NCBI GenBank assembly: GCA_026168455.1
Contig: CM047428.1
Location: 813,501-877,500 of the forward strand
Length of the DNA: 64,000 nucleotides
Direction of reading: 5' to 3'
Origin: Theocolax elegans
Taxonomy: Eukaryota > Arthropoda > Insecta > Hymenoptera > Cerocephalidae
This document shows positions 45,478 through 57,657 of the stretch, piece after piece; the first letter of the stretch is position 1; the number at the start of each line of letters is the position of its first letter. The translations under genes and the position numbers were made by a program. The notes beneath the pieces are model-generated. The model was not told where the DNA came from. It worked only from the letters and a program-made list of their open reading frames with translations, and made no database searches.

Positions 45478-45910
45478 GAATATAGAAATTATATCGAAAT
45501 AGACCAAGAGCAATACTATTGAATGGGGTATATATATACATTTAGAAGACTTTATCACTTACATGTATTCAAAACCAAGAAAAAACCCCTAGTGGATAAA
45601 GTTGAAAACAATCAATATTGTCTTGGGTAGGCGCAAAAATGACCACACACGCCTAAATAAGATTTTAAAGAGTAATACGCTCGTGAATTTTATGTTATAT
45701 TAAATTTTTAACGGTCTGTAACGAGCCAGAATATATAAATATTCATAATCATTAGTCCATGGTGTGCTACAAATTTGCAGCCTCTACACCAAGTTCGATG
45801 AGTATAGAAATTTTAATTCTGGAGACTAAAAATATTGATGTGGAAATAAAAATTATTATAAGATAACATTAAATATAAATTTAAAGAAAGTGTATGATAA
45901 AATTGTAATG

Positions 45911-45974
45911 AATGTTTCGACCACAATTGCCAGTTGGTCTCATCAGTAAGGACTGGCAATCTACCTTAGACATT
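45911..45974 (-). ncRNA. type III hammerhead ribozyme, monomer 3
   Basis: Identical ribozyme in the third monomer; no change in core or pairing. Confidence 0.88.
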
Positions 45975-46407
45975 GAATATAGAAATTATATCGAAATAGA
46001 CCAAGAGCAATACTATTGAATGGGGTATATATATACATTTAGAAGACTTTATCACTTACATGTATTCAAAACCAAGAAAAAACCCCTAGTGGATAAAGTT
46101 GAAAACAATCAATATTGTCTTGGGTAGGCGCAAAAATGACCACACACGCCTAAATAAGATTTTAAAGAGTAATACGCTCGTGAATTTTATGTTATATTAA
46201 ATTTTTAACGGTCTGTAACGAGCCAGAATATATAAATATTCATAATCATTAGTCCATGGTGTGCTACAAATTTGCAGCCTCTACACCAAGTTCGATGAGT
46301 ATAGAAATTTTAATTCTGGAGACTAAAAATATTGATGTGGAAATAAAAATTATTATAAGATAACATTAAATATAAATTTAAAGAAAGTGTATGATAAAAT
46401 TGTAATG

Positions 46408-46471
46408 AATGTTTCGACCACAATTGCCAGTTGGTCTCATCAGTAAGGACTGGCAATCTACCTTAGACATT
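46408..46471 (-). ncRNA. type III hammerhead ribozyme, monomer 4
   Basis: Identical ribozyme. The 2-bp deletion of this monomer lies outside the motif, in the TATATA run near 46523. Confidence 0.88.
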
Positions 46472-46902
46472 GAATATAGAAATTATATCGAAATAGACCA
46501 AGAGCAATACTATTGAATGGGGTATATATACATTTAGAAGACTTTATCACTTACATGTATTCAAAACCAAGAAAAAACCCCTAGTGGATAAAGTTGAAAA
46601 CAATCAATATTGTCTTGGGTAGGCGCAAAAATGACCACACACGCCTAAATAAGATTTTAAAGAGTAATACGCTCGTGAATTTTATGTTATATTAAATTTT
46701 TAACGGTCTGTAACGAGCCAGAATATATAAATATTCATAATCATTAGTCCATGGTGTGCTACAAATTTGCAGCCTCTACACCAAGTTCGATGAGTATAGA
46801 AATTTTAATTCTGGAGACTAAAAATATTGATGTGGAAATAAAAATTATTATAAGATAACATTAAATATAAATTTAAAGAAAGTGTATGATAAAATTGTAA
46901 TG

Positions 46903-46966
46903 AATGTTTCGACCACAATTGCCAGTTGGTCTCATCAGTAAGGACTGGCAATCTACCTTAGACATT
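46903..46966 (-). ncRNA. type III hammerhead ribozyme, monomer 5
   Basis: Identical ribozyme in the last complete monomer. Confidence 0.88.
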
Positions 46967-47210
46967 GAATATAGAAATTATATCGAAATAGACCAAGAGC
47001 AATACTATTGAATGGGGTATATATATACATTTAGAAGACTTTATCACTTACATGTATTCAAAACCAAGAAAAAACCCCTAGTGGATAAAGTTGAAAACAA
47101 TCAATATTGTCTTGGGTAGGCGCAAAAATGACCACACACGCCTAAATAAGATTTTAAAGAGTAATACGCTCGTGAATTTTATGTTATATTAAATTTTTAA
47201 CGGTCTGTAA

Positions 47211-47496
47211 CTTACTGATGAGACCAACTGGCAATTGTGGTCGAAACATTCATTACAATTTTATCATACACTTTCTTTAAATTTATATTTAATGTTATCT
47301 TATAATAATTTTTATTTCCACATCAATATTTTTAGTCTCCAGAATTAAAATTTCTATACTCATCGAACTTGGTGTAGAGGCTGCAAATTTGTAGCACACC
47401 ATGGACTAATGATTATGAATATTTATATATTCTGGCTCGTTACAGACCGTTAAAAATTTAATATAACATAAAATTCACGAGCGTATTACTCTTTAA
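47211..47496 (+). repeat. inverted partial monomer with truncated ribozyme
   Basis: From TTACTGATGAGACC the sequence is the reverse complement of the first half of a monomer, running back past the monomer start into AAAATTCACGAGCGTATTAC. The junction cuts the ribozyme within stem I, so the cleavage strand is lost. An inversion at one end of an insertion resembles twin priming during target-primed reverse transcription. Confidence 0.85.
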
Positions 47497-47509
47497 AATA
47501 AAATTACAT
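47497..47509 (+). repeat. right target-site duplication of the retrozyme-like array
   Basis: AATAAAATTACAT, exact copy of 44687-44699. Confidence 0.75.
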
Positions 47510-50084
47510 ATTTCTCTAAATCATTGTCCTTCCTTATACTTACTAAAACTTTCTAAATTATTATTACGATATACTGAATTATGAATTATTTTAAACAAAT
47601 TTTTTCAGAAATATAACAACAATAATAATAAATAATGGAGATCACGAGTTACGCGCAAATTGAAATAATTATCCGATACTAATCAACTTTTTAATTACCG
47701 TTTGGAAAGTAAAAGAGAGTTTAAATCGAAATCTCCAGGTTGAATTTTGGATCGTTTAAGTAGCTTAAAAAGTTCAAAAGTTACAAGTCGTTCAAAAATT
47801 TTAGTTATGAACTTACATTAATTTATAGTGATTCTTTAACCTACCTTTTTTTTCCTAATTTTTCAAATCGCACATAACTTTTGAGAGTTGTTCGAAAGAA
47901 ACAAAATTTGAATTGCAGCACTTGTTCTAAATTTTCTTCCTGGATAGTTAACATTTACAGGGCTCAAAACACATGTACTTACGGGCTAAAATAATATATT
48001 CAAATTTTTGCATCCAATGGTATTCCAATATATCCAATTCATTGGTGTATTATTTAAATAAAATAATTGAATAAGTGTCGATTAATAATTACTTAATTAA
48101 TACAATTACGTATGTCTAGACAGTATTGGAAACTCCTTTAAATAAAGTTTTTTTAGTAATACTAAACCGAAACAATAATATTGTGTAATTAACTGAAAAC
48201 AAAAAAGAAACTAAACATTATAATAATATTGCAATAAAAAATTTTTTTAAATTTTTAAAATTTGACATACGTATATACGGAAGGGTTCTGATTCGGCAAC
48301 ATCCAAATGTAATTTGCCTATAACTTGGGTATCTCTGATATAATTTCTATAGAAAATTCCGATTTTCTATTTTTTCCAAATCCCGAACGTCTAAAGGTTA
48401 AAAATTGATTAGAGTCTCGGTTATACTTTAACAGAAATATCAAAATATTTATGATACATTTTTTAATATCTATTTTTTAAAAATCACTTTTCCCTCAAAT
48501 TTTTTAAAATATCGTAAATCTTTCTGCTTATAGGTCTCTTAATTCTCATTATAATAAATGTAGTGTAAGAAATATTAAACATACCTATAGCAAATTGGAT
48601 CCAGTACTTAATTTAATATTAAAAAGCTATTAAAATTTTTGTTTCAAAATGTAAGTCATCTTTTACCAATCAAATCAATAAGAACCAAAAAAAAACAATA
48701 TTTTAATTACACATATAATGATTGTAAATTATGAATAAACCAAGATACTGTACTAAATTTCATACGAAACCATCGATGCATCCAAAAATGACATTGTTAG
48801 ATAATATTCGAATACAAAGGGTAATGTTGTTTTTGCTTTGTTCATATAATTTACCACATTGTAAATGAAATTGACTTTAGCAAGGAATATTTGTCGATAT
48901 TGGCGGACAAATCAGACTAAAACTTTATTTCGCGACGTATCAATGGATTTTCTCAATCCTTTTACTTTTATGAACAAATTATTAATTCGCATCATTCAAT
49001 TATACTTATAAGTTACATTTTTAAAATTATAGCTGTGATATACGCCGCACTATAAGTAAAAAATATATAGAGAAAAGTAACTTATTATTTTTATTAAAGT
49101 TCTATTACTCAAAATTTTGACAGCATCTTCGATTTGAAATTATCACTTCGACGATCACATCGATGTAACTTCATTAAAATAAAACTATGATCTAAAAAAT
49201 TAAAAGAACCGATAAATAACGAACTATTGTCGTAACAAATTCCGCATTTTTTGTCGAAATTAAAAAAGAAAAAAAATGATTAAAAAAATTAAAATATCCG
49301 ATTAGAGAACGTACTCGATCGACCGTAAACGTGAATGTTTTTATAAAGATTTCTTCCTCTCTTTTTATAAAAATCACTTTTATCCCATCTAATTTATAGA
49401 AAAAAAGAATACTAGATTTGGTTAAATACCTTCGGTTGACCCGTCGAGCCAAAAAAAGCAAAAAAAAAAAAAAAAAAAAGAAACTAGTAGAAAATAAAAG
49501 GTAACTATCTAAAATAGCAAGTGCAATAGATTAAAAGAAGAAGAAGAAGCAGAAGAAGAAGAACAAAAAGAAAAAAAAGAGATAGAACGGAACGAGCGCA
49601 CCTTTTTTCCAATTAAGCTTATATACCTAGTTTAAAATCGACTAATAACGATAATAATGATAATAAATAAAATAAGTAAACACGAGGTATAGAGGACTAA
49701 AGGGGAAAATTATCCGAGTAATAAAAAGGTTAAAACCAGCATGAAAAATAAATCCTCTTAGGACATTGTTTCGTTTTTTTTTGTTTGTGTGTAAGTTTCC
49801 TTCGTGTTTTCTCTCTCGCTCTCGGCCGCGGGTTGAAAATCTACGTTTTCAGCGATTCTACAAGAGAAAAAGCGTATAATTCGGTTGGAACAAAAGGAAA
49901 ACTAAGGAATCGCTGCTCAAAGGGATTAGCCATAGAAATCCACCGCACGGCACTCTTTTCTCCGTTTCCTTCTCTCGAATCCTCGGTTTTCCAGTTCAAT
50001 TCCAGGGGGTTGGCAGCGTCCACCGTGCTACCTCGTACCGTCTCGACGTGTCCGACCGGTGCGATTCAAAAGTTAATGCTAATT

Positions 50085-50123
<39 letters not shown>

Positions 50124-51840
50124 GAACGGTGAAACGATCCTTCGATTAACTCGAACTCGTTTGTTTTGTTCTCTCTTTTTGGTCTTAAAGGGTGCTCCTC
50201 GCTATACTCCAACACTAACTCGACACTGACAATAATTTCTTTTTTTTTAGTATTTTTTGGTTCGTTTGTATAACAATAAGTATTACCACGTGTAATATGA
50301 CATAAACGATTTATTTAATATGAATGAGTAAAAGTGTTTTTTGTAGAGCGAAAATCTAAGTGTGATGCGAACCCAAGGGTAATTTGTATATTCACTTTCT
50401 AACATTATGTGAAACGAGTCTGTACATCATTACTTATAAATATAATAACACTTACTTTTCTTGTTTTATCTATAACGGTGATCAATAATCCGAAATCTGT
50501 TGGAAAATGGAAATTTTTCGAAAACTATATAGGGGCGCTGATGTTGCGTGGATGAGGATGCCGAAGTTATATAGCATTGACAATCTTTAATATTTTATAA
50601 TATATATCATTTTATAATATTATTTTATAATATATATATAAATAATTTTATATCAATTATTGTGAAAAAAATTTCGATTAACGCTTCTAATGAATAAACC
50701 CGTTTAATTTAACAATTAATAAAATATGATAAATATTAGAAAATGGTAATATGTATTATAATGTATTACTCATTATATTAGTTAACGTATATTATTTACA
50801 AATTACATTTATTATACTAAAAGTGTTACTACTATTCGTTTAATAAGTAAACATGTTATAGTTTCGATTCGTGTAACCCCAAACTATGTATTAACAATTA
50901 GGTGTTTGTTATCATTTTTTTTAATTTCATATTTTTTTTATTCCTTTTTTTATGATAACAATTGGAGTGCTGTAACAAAATAATAATAAAATAATGACTT
51001 ATAATAAAAAAAAAGTGGATATGGACTATTTATAAACTTAGTAACTAGTTATTATCATTTATTATTATTTTTTTATTTTTTATTATTTCTATTATTATTT
51101 TTTAGCATATACAATCTTTTTTTGTTTGTTTGTTATAGCTTAGGTATTGCTTGGAATACTATGCAACATTCGATTTTTATGCGAAATATACTAAAAACCT
51201 TGTTTAATTATTGGTAAAAATGAAAATGCCTCGTGAAATCCTATATATATATGTTGTCGATGAAATCATGAAAACGCTATGACTTTAATACGTTATCGCA
51301 GTTAAGACATTGGTAATTTATTTGTGTTATCGGCTGATTTGCACAACGTATTTTTTGTTAAAAAATGAATAAGTTGTTACCGTTCGAAAAAATATTATGA
51401 ATTAATAGTATGAATTTTGTTCAGATTTTTAATTTAATAATTTAAGTGCCATTTTTGGGTTGAAAGCAACCAATGCAACCAATCCTTTTTTTTTTCAATG
51501 TAAAACTTGAAAAATGAGTATAACACGCCAAGGGTTCCTACATGAAAAAAAATAAATAAATAAATACCCAAACCAACGAAAACATCTTCGCTAAATGTAA
51601 ATAGTGCAAGAAAAAAAGCAAATACAAGCGGTGATCCCTGTGAGTAGTATACAAACATGCGCAGAAACGGTGAGGCGACGTATAGTACCTTTTGTTTTGA
51701 ATGAGATTATCAAAAATAATTTCCCATTGAATCGACAAGTAAATATTATTGCCATGCTACAGGTAAATATTTAAATCATGGAATTTAATCTTGTTCAAGC
51801 AGTTTGTCATTTACGAAATACCTTATTTTTCAAATTATCG
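47510..51840. other. non-coding stretch with a CpG-richer block
   Basis: Mostly AT-rich. Poly(A) at 49459-49480 and an AAG/CAG-like tract at 49537-49575. The block 49785-50090 is richer in CpG (CTCGGCCGCGGGTTG, CGTACCGTCTCGACGTGTCC) and carries a 111-codon frame ending in a GA microsatellite (50091-50117). A pyrimidine tract with TTTTCCAG at 49986-49993 looks like a 3' splice site, but no exon can be confirmed. It may be a promoter or enhancer. Confidence 0.4.
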
Positions 51841-51888
51841 ATTTCTTGATATTAGCGATTGATTTAACGAGTCAAATTATAATTATTT

Positions 51889-51931
51889 GCACCACGTTTC
51901 GGAAACATCTTTGTTTCCCTCTTCAGGTGCA
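51889..51931 (-). ncRNA. minimal hammerhead-like motif, left arm
   Basis: Minus strand: UGCAC, CUGAAGA, G, GGAAAC-loop-GUUUCC, GAAAC, GUG, GUGCA. Core and stem II are present and UGCAC/GUGCA can form stem I. Stem III is reduced to AC/GU without a loop, as in Penelope-type minimal hammerheads that act as dimers. Position 17 is G, which should block cleavage, so this is likely inactive. Confidence 0.5.
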
Positions 51932-52245
51932 TTCCTGTTCTTAAAAAAATTATGTGATATTATCCATAAACGGATTTGTCAAATAAAATGTAACTATAAT
52001 AGAAACCAGAATTTTATTATCAACCGTACCGCATTTGTATTTCTTTCCATTTTGTTGTTCTATGTTGATACTTGTCGATAATGTTAATAATTGTTACTAT
52101 GAATATTAACATAGGACAACAAAATGGAAAGAAATACAAATGCGGTACGGTTGATAATAAAATTCTGGTTTCTATTATAGTTACATTTTATTTGACAAAT
52201 CCGTTTATGAAATATAATATCACATAATTTTTTTAAGAACAGGAA

Positions 52246-52289
52246 TGCACCTGAAGAGGGAAACAAAGATGTTTCCGAAACGTGGTGCA
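52246..52289 (+). ncRNA. minimal hammerhead-like motif, right arm
   Basis: Mirror copy of 51889-51931, in plus orientation, with the same G at the cleavage position. Confidence 0.5.
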
Positions 52290-52336
52290 AATAATTATAA
52301 TTTGATTCGTTAAATCAATCGTTAATATCAAGAAAT

Positions 52337-54224
52337 ATACCTAATACGAGTAAATATATGAAATTAAATTAGCGATATTTATCGGTATAGATATAAGTTA
52401 GCGCTTCGAAATACTTGGTCGAATCATGTTCACATGCAAATTTCCCCTTGAAAATTCTACCTATACTTTTATGTCATGTTGAACTATTTTGTGTTTTGTT
52501 TTTTTTGTGTACTACCACCGGAGGAAGAAAAAGAAGAAGAAAAACAAAAAGTAAAAAAGTATCGTAAGAAAAAAAATTCCATCCGGTTGGCATTTTGCGA
52601 ATCGAATTCGGCGGGGGTGGACGACGTACCGAGCGTATAGCCGGAAAAAGTTAAGTCCAATAAAGAGCACGTGCGCGGTACCGTAAGCGTTTAGAAAAAC
52701 GCGGCCAAGTCGATGGAACTGCCGCGGCGCGAACTTTTCTTTGCCGCCCACGACGAAGCTTAGCCCGAGATAATGAAAAAAAGGAGGCAGAGAGAAAGAG
52801 AGGGACTCGGGCGTTCCTAGTTTATTGAATGAAGAAGAAGAAGAAGAAAAGAGGCTACGGCGACTGCTGTCCTTCCTTCTTCGAAAGTTCCGTCTTATTC
52901 TTCTTTTCTTTCTTCCTTTTTATTCTTTTTTTTTCTTTTTATCTCTTACGTTCTTTTTTTTCCCTTTTTCTCACGCGACTCGTTCCTCGTTGGCTTTACA
53001 ACTTGGCCGTCACGAGTTCGATTAATTCATAGCTCCTACTCGGTGATGATTAACTCGCGATAGTTTTTTTTTATGGATTTTTAAACCAATGAGGATACAG
53101 ATGAAACTGTTAGGATATCCCCGTACAGTGAGGTTCTTAAGTGACGTTATCAATAACCCGATCGATATTGCGACGAGTATGACAATTTCGGAATATCGGT
53201 CGTACTTGGATTTGCTTTTGTGTACGAAAGTATTATATTAATGAATTGGAATGGCATTATTTATACACTGAGAAAAATTTACTAGTATATACATAACTAT
53301 TTTAATGGTACAAAATGGCCACCATTTTGGAAAAATTGTAATTAATATAATAAATATTAATTATTATTAGCATCGGTTGCTCCCGACTTTTCTTTTACAA
53401 ATCTCATTCTTTTACTCTTCACTTTACAGAAAAATGCTTAAATCCAATTGGAAAGTCAAAGTTATATTGGAAAGTTATATAATCTACTAACTTAGTAGAA
53501 TTTCGAATAAGCAAAATAGGCTTATAATTAAGAAATGGCTAGTCGCATTGTATATAGCTTCTATCTCTAAATGAAATTTGTTCCGTTTTACTGTTTCTGA
53601 TAGATATACTGACGATTGTTTACGCTTAATAATCATTTTCAAGATAATTTGACTTTTATTATTTTTTTTTCTCGAATTGAGGATTATAAACTGTAATCCA
53701 TTAAAATGGCCGAGAAAAGTTCGAAAAAACGTTTTATCGCTGTACAAAAGTTGACGTGGGTGCACAATCTACTCAGTAAATGTCTACGAAATATTTGTAA
53801 TTCTACCAGGATATATAAGAGTTTCAAAATGGTGGCTTAGTACTGCTGATTATACTAAAGAATGTGTAAAACAAATCGAAAAGTCAAAGTGGATTGTTAT
53901 TAAGGTCCCCTGTAACAAACGTAATGTTAGAAGTTGAATATGTAAAATTTAAAATTCAAAATGGTCGCTATGATTTTATGGTTTTATCAAAAAATACTCA
54001 AATTAACTTTCGGGGTCACTAAAAATGGATCTAAAATTCATTTGGTGAACTTTGAACTAAATAATGCATAATGATAGCCGTGAGCTCTAGATATTGTGAA
54101 AAAATACTTAAATTGACTTAAATGTATAAAACATCAATATGTATCTATTACAAAATACAGAATTATTTATATCATTAGAATTATTTTTTTAATTTTAAAA
54201 CTCTGTTGACACAAATTGTCTTTC
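52337..54224. other. non-coding stretch with a CpG-rich block
   Basis: 52570-52770 is CpG-rich (GAATTCGGCGGGGGTGGACG, GCACGTGCGCGGTACCG, CTGCCGCGGCGCGAAC) amid AT-rich DNA, a possible regulatory island. AAG and T-rich tracts follow at 52829-52990. At 53266 an ACACTGAGAAAAATTTACTA word matches the MITE family of 42098. From 53700 the phrase CAAAATGGYSG recurs (53703, 53826, 53961), suggesting an old dispersed repeat. Confidence 0.4.
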
Positions 54225-55071
54225 TTCAAAAAAGTGATTTTGATCATTTATAACTAAAAAACAAATATCGAGATCGAGTACATTGGATTTTAAAAAACAA
54301 GGCTTAAATATCTTAATTTGGTTGAAAGTTATGCAAGAAAAACGAATTTAACGATATTTTGATGACTACTTTAAATTAAAAAATTTACTGATTTTTTAAG
54401 CCAAATTGTCTTCTTTTTGTTATTTTTTCTATAACTTTCAATTAAATTAAGATATTTGACCTTTTTTTTTAATTCAATCTACTTAAGAGGGTTCCATACT
54501 CAATTTTTGATGATTAATTAATAAAAAAGTAGAACCGTATGTGAAAAAATAAGAGAAGAGGCGCCTTCGTTTATTGACAATCTAACTGTGTGCTGATTTT
54601 TAGATTAAAATATTATTGATCATCTCGTTGAGGTTAAGTTCATATTTTTGGTAAAACTTTTCTCGAAAACGCAATAATATTTCAATTTCAAATTCAGCAC
54701 ATAATTAGATTATTGACAAACGAAGGCGCCTATTCTCTTATTTTGTCACATACTCTTTTATTTACAAATTTATTACTGATAATCGCGATCGTCGATAAGG
54801 TAGGGAGGATAAATATTGACTATGACACCCCGTTAATCTCAATTATCTTCTAAACTTTGATTTGCGTATATGTCTTTATTGGTTTTTGAGTTATGAATGA
54901 TGAAGTCAAGGGCTTTTTCGGACAAATTTTTCGGTATTTGCTTATATATCTATCGTAAAAAAAGCTTTAGAGTCTAAAACTCCGGCCTTCGCTATATTTT
55001 CATTGTAGTAAACATACCTTAGAGTTTGGTAAAGATTCGTTTCACGGAGATGTGACAATCTCCTTGTTAGA
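54225..55071. mobile_element. fold-back element with a nested hairpin MITE
   Basis: AAATATCTTAATTTGGTTGA near 54308 answers TCAATTAAATTAAGATATTT near 54437. The right end TTTGGTAAAGATTCGTTTCA and GACAATCTCCTTGTTAG match the right arm of the 40688-41570 element. A second element (54488-54829) interrupts it. Confidence 0.5.
54488..54829. mobile_element. hairpin MITE, GATAAGGTAGG family
   Basis: The left end GGGTTCCATACTCAATTTTT is answered by ATATTGACTATGACACCCC on the right. The core is a hairpin: AAGAGAAGAGGCGCCTTCGT (54552) against ACGAAGGCGCCTATTCTCTT (54720). Related copies are at 58790-59200 and 62869-63066, and a more distant one at 26285-26830. Confidence 0.6.
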
Positions 55072-55355
55072 TTAAGCATTTTTGTAAATTTAAAAATGTA
55101 GGGACACTATTGTACATCCAGCATTTTGAATCTCGAAATTCTGATAGCAGACAGGTTTCCAGTGACCCCAAAAATCGCTCAGTATACATTTCCAAATTGG
55201 TTTAAGTATTTTTTCTGTACATTAATGAAATTTATTTATCTCAAAATATTTAGTGAAATCCTATGAAATTTCATAAATTTTCAAATAAAAATTGAAAAGA
55301 AAATTAAAAAGATATTGAATTTAAACCTATTTTACGAAGGTATAATCATGCGTAT

Positions 55356-55560
55356 ACGCTGAGAAAAATGTGTAATAAAAATTATTAAAAATTCCAATAA
55401 AAATTACTATATAAAAACATAGAAATCGGTGGACATTCTACTGTACCTTAGTAAGAATTGCTATGTTTAGTAGTAAAATTTGATGAAGTATAAATTTTAC
55501 TATACGACGTAGTAAATTATATTAAAAAACATAATAATTTTTATTATGTCAAAACCCAAT
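55356..55560. mobile_element. TACACYGAGARAAA-family MITE, partial
   Basis: The left end TACGCTGAGAAAAATG is followed by TTACTA/TAGTAA-rich sequence. The right end is not clear. Confidence 0.35.
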
Positions 55561-56662
55561 TAATAAATATTGCTTAACACAAACAGAAATATATAAATAA
55601 ATTACCAATTCGAAAAGATAAACCGCTACAAGATCTATCGATAATTCAATCAATGAATCATATATCCCGATAGGTAAAATAAGAGAATTCTGAAAGATAA
55701 CTCGAATTCTCGCGGTTAAAACCCAGGATCGTTAGAAGACGTAACGAAGACAGAATTTAAGGTTTTGCGCTCGTTTTTTCCCCTGTAAAATCAGGGCGAA
55801 ACCGCGGCGAGAATCTCCAACTTGCAAAAACACGCGCTCCCACGTACACACACATACATGTATATATAGATGTTCGTTGTATAGTGTCCAACTATACTAA
55901 TTAAATGCCCGCGACTCGAGCATCATTTATACGTATGATACATGCGTACACATCTTGACAAATTTAATCGTTGTAACACGTATTTATCTCTTCATCTCAA
56001 TTAATCGATGTAACGGTGGGGGACATAGTAGGAATAACCCGTAGATATATACATATATATACATATAATTCGAAAGCGAATAAAATTTTTAAAAGGAGAA
56101 AAGGAAGAAAATTGGAAATTGGAGTAACGGAGAGTTGAAAGTTTAATTCTACAAAGCGATCTCGGCAGTATTCGAGTCAGCTCCAGCTGTACCCAACCAC
56201 CTCCTTCTCCTCCTCCTCCTCCTCCTCCGTTGGGACGAATCGAACGAGTGTATATATAGACGTTAAGTCCGTAATTATTTTAACGACAGCTGACAAATCG
56301 ATCGCAACGCAGTCATTTATTTATTTATTTATTTTTTTATTTTTTTTTTTACTTATATATACACATCTACATACGTGCTCTTTAACGATATACGCGAATT
56401 TCTAGTATTCGTATTGTGTAAAAAATGAAGGAAAACGCTGGTGCGTACATGTACAGAACGCGAGCACGAAAAAATCGACGCGCAGCTTCCCGGATAATGC
56501 AAACTACTGCTGAGTTACCATTTTTCGTAAAAAAAGGATAAGTGTATATTCGTATACACACGTACGAAAGTGCGCAACATTTTATAGATTATGGGACGTA
56601 TGAGCTTCATCCGAGTATCTCACATATATCAGCTCTACACCGATATATATACATATATATAT
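55561..56662. other. non-coding stretch with a CTC microsatellite
   Basis: No gene. CTCCTCCTC tract at about 56201-56229. The surrounding 55720-56260 is somewhat CpG-richer (AACCGCGGCGAGAATCTCC). Confidence 0.45.
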
Positions 56663-57657
56663 GGGGTATTCCACGTGAAGTGGTCCGATCAAAATTTTAA
56701 AATGCACCAAATTTTGGGTACACTTTGCAAATGTTTTTCAGAATACAGAAAAAAATTTTTAGGTACTGGAATCTATTTGCTCAAAAGTTATTCTAACCTC
56801 AAAAAGTGAATTTTTCCATATTTCTTTCAACACCAGCTGGGTTTACCGCTATTTAACTCAAAATCTATCAACTTTTACTATAGAACATTATATGTAACAT
56901 TCGTTGCTAATTATATCTAGAATTTATTCTTCTGGGTTAGAATTTCTAATCTCAAGGTCAATGTTACATAAACTACATGTCAATATTCAACTTGAAAAAA
57001 GTGCAAGTGCGCCACCTTTGATTTTTTCATCCAAAAGTCTAAAAGAAAGCTTGGAGCAATACCTTTCAAATGGTCTGTAGCATTTTTGGGGCCTTCAATT
57101 CTGTAAAAAGTTATGATAATTTAAAGAAACACGAAATTTTTTAAAAAATTTAAATGGGAATTACCATGTTAATTTTTGTGAATTTTATGTCTTTCTTTAA
57201 ATTATCATAACTTTTTACAGAATTGAAGGCCCCAAAATGCTACAGACCATTTGAAAGGTATTGCTCCAAGCTTTCTTTTAGACTTTTGGATGAAAAAATC
57301 AAAGGTGGCGCACTTGCACTTTTTTCAAGTTGAATATTGACATGTAGTTTATGTAACATTGACCTTGAGATTAGAAATTCTAACCCAGAAGAATAAATTC
57401 TAGATATAATTAGCAACGAATGTTATATATAATGTTTTATAGTAAAAGTTGATAGATTTTGAGTTAAATAGCGGTAAACCCAGCTGGTGTAGAATAAAAC
57501 TGGAAAAAGTTCACTTTTTGAGGTTAGAATAACTTTTGAGCTAATAAATACCAGTACCTAAAAATTTTTTTCTGTATTCTGAAAAACATTTGCAATGTGT
57601 ACCCAAAATTTGGTGCATTTTAAAATTTTGATCGGACCACTTCACGTGGAATACCCC
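56663..57657. mobile_element. 995-bp palindromic MITE, copy 2
   Basis: It starts GGGGTATTCCACGTGAAGTG and ends with the inverse, in ATATAT flanks. Its arms pair almost end to end, and the loop (about 57126-57190) is the reverse complement of the loop of copy 1, so this copy lies in the opposite orientation. It is full-length within 1 bp of copy 1. Confidence 0.85.

Larger units (their letters stand above)
44700..47496 (-). mobile_element. retrozyme-like tandem array: five 497-bp monomers plus inverted partial copy
   Basis: Monomer starts (GTTATATTAAATTTTTAACG, preceded by T) fall at 44699, 45196, 45693, 46190 and 46685. Spacings are 497, 497, 497 and 495; the short one lacks a TA in a TATATA run. 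The fifth monomer runs to 47181 and is followed by about 29 bp of a sixth, then an inverted partial copy. The monomers are nearly identical and hold no long open frame. Each has a hammerhead ribozyme on the minus strand. The whole is enclosed by a 13-bp direct repeat, so it moved as one unit. Known retrozymes are non-coding, tandem, hammerhead-bearing retroelements that yield circular RNAs and borrow the machinery of others; Penelope-like elements are the suspected helpers in animals. The alternative is a tandem Penelope terminal-repeat array. Confidence 0.75.
51841..52336. mobile_element. palindromic Penelope-type remnant with hammerhead-like motifs
   Basis: Arms of about 230 bp (51841-52067 and 52101-52336) are inverted copies around a short spacer. 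Each ends with a motif like those at Penelope-type element ends: minus strand of the left arm and plus strand of the right arm. The paired 64- and 68-codon frames in opposite directions are arm copies, not genes. Confidence 0.6.

Noticed and set aside
44699..47496. Ordinary satellite DNA
   Set aside because: Target-site duplication, an inverted end and a complete ribozyme in each unit fit a mobile retrozyme-like insertion better than a satellite expanded in place.
48280..48410. Second piggyBac-like end (GTCTAAAGGTTAAA near 48390)
   Set aside because: Only one short end resembles the 30246-31104 element; no matching second terminus or TTAA pair was found.
49785..50120. 111-codon ORF as a gene
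   Set aside because: It ends in a GA microsatellite coding Glu-Arg repeats and has no recognisable domain; kept only as a CpG-rich block.
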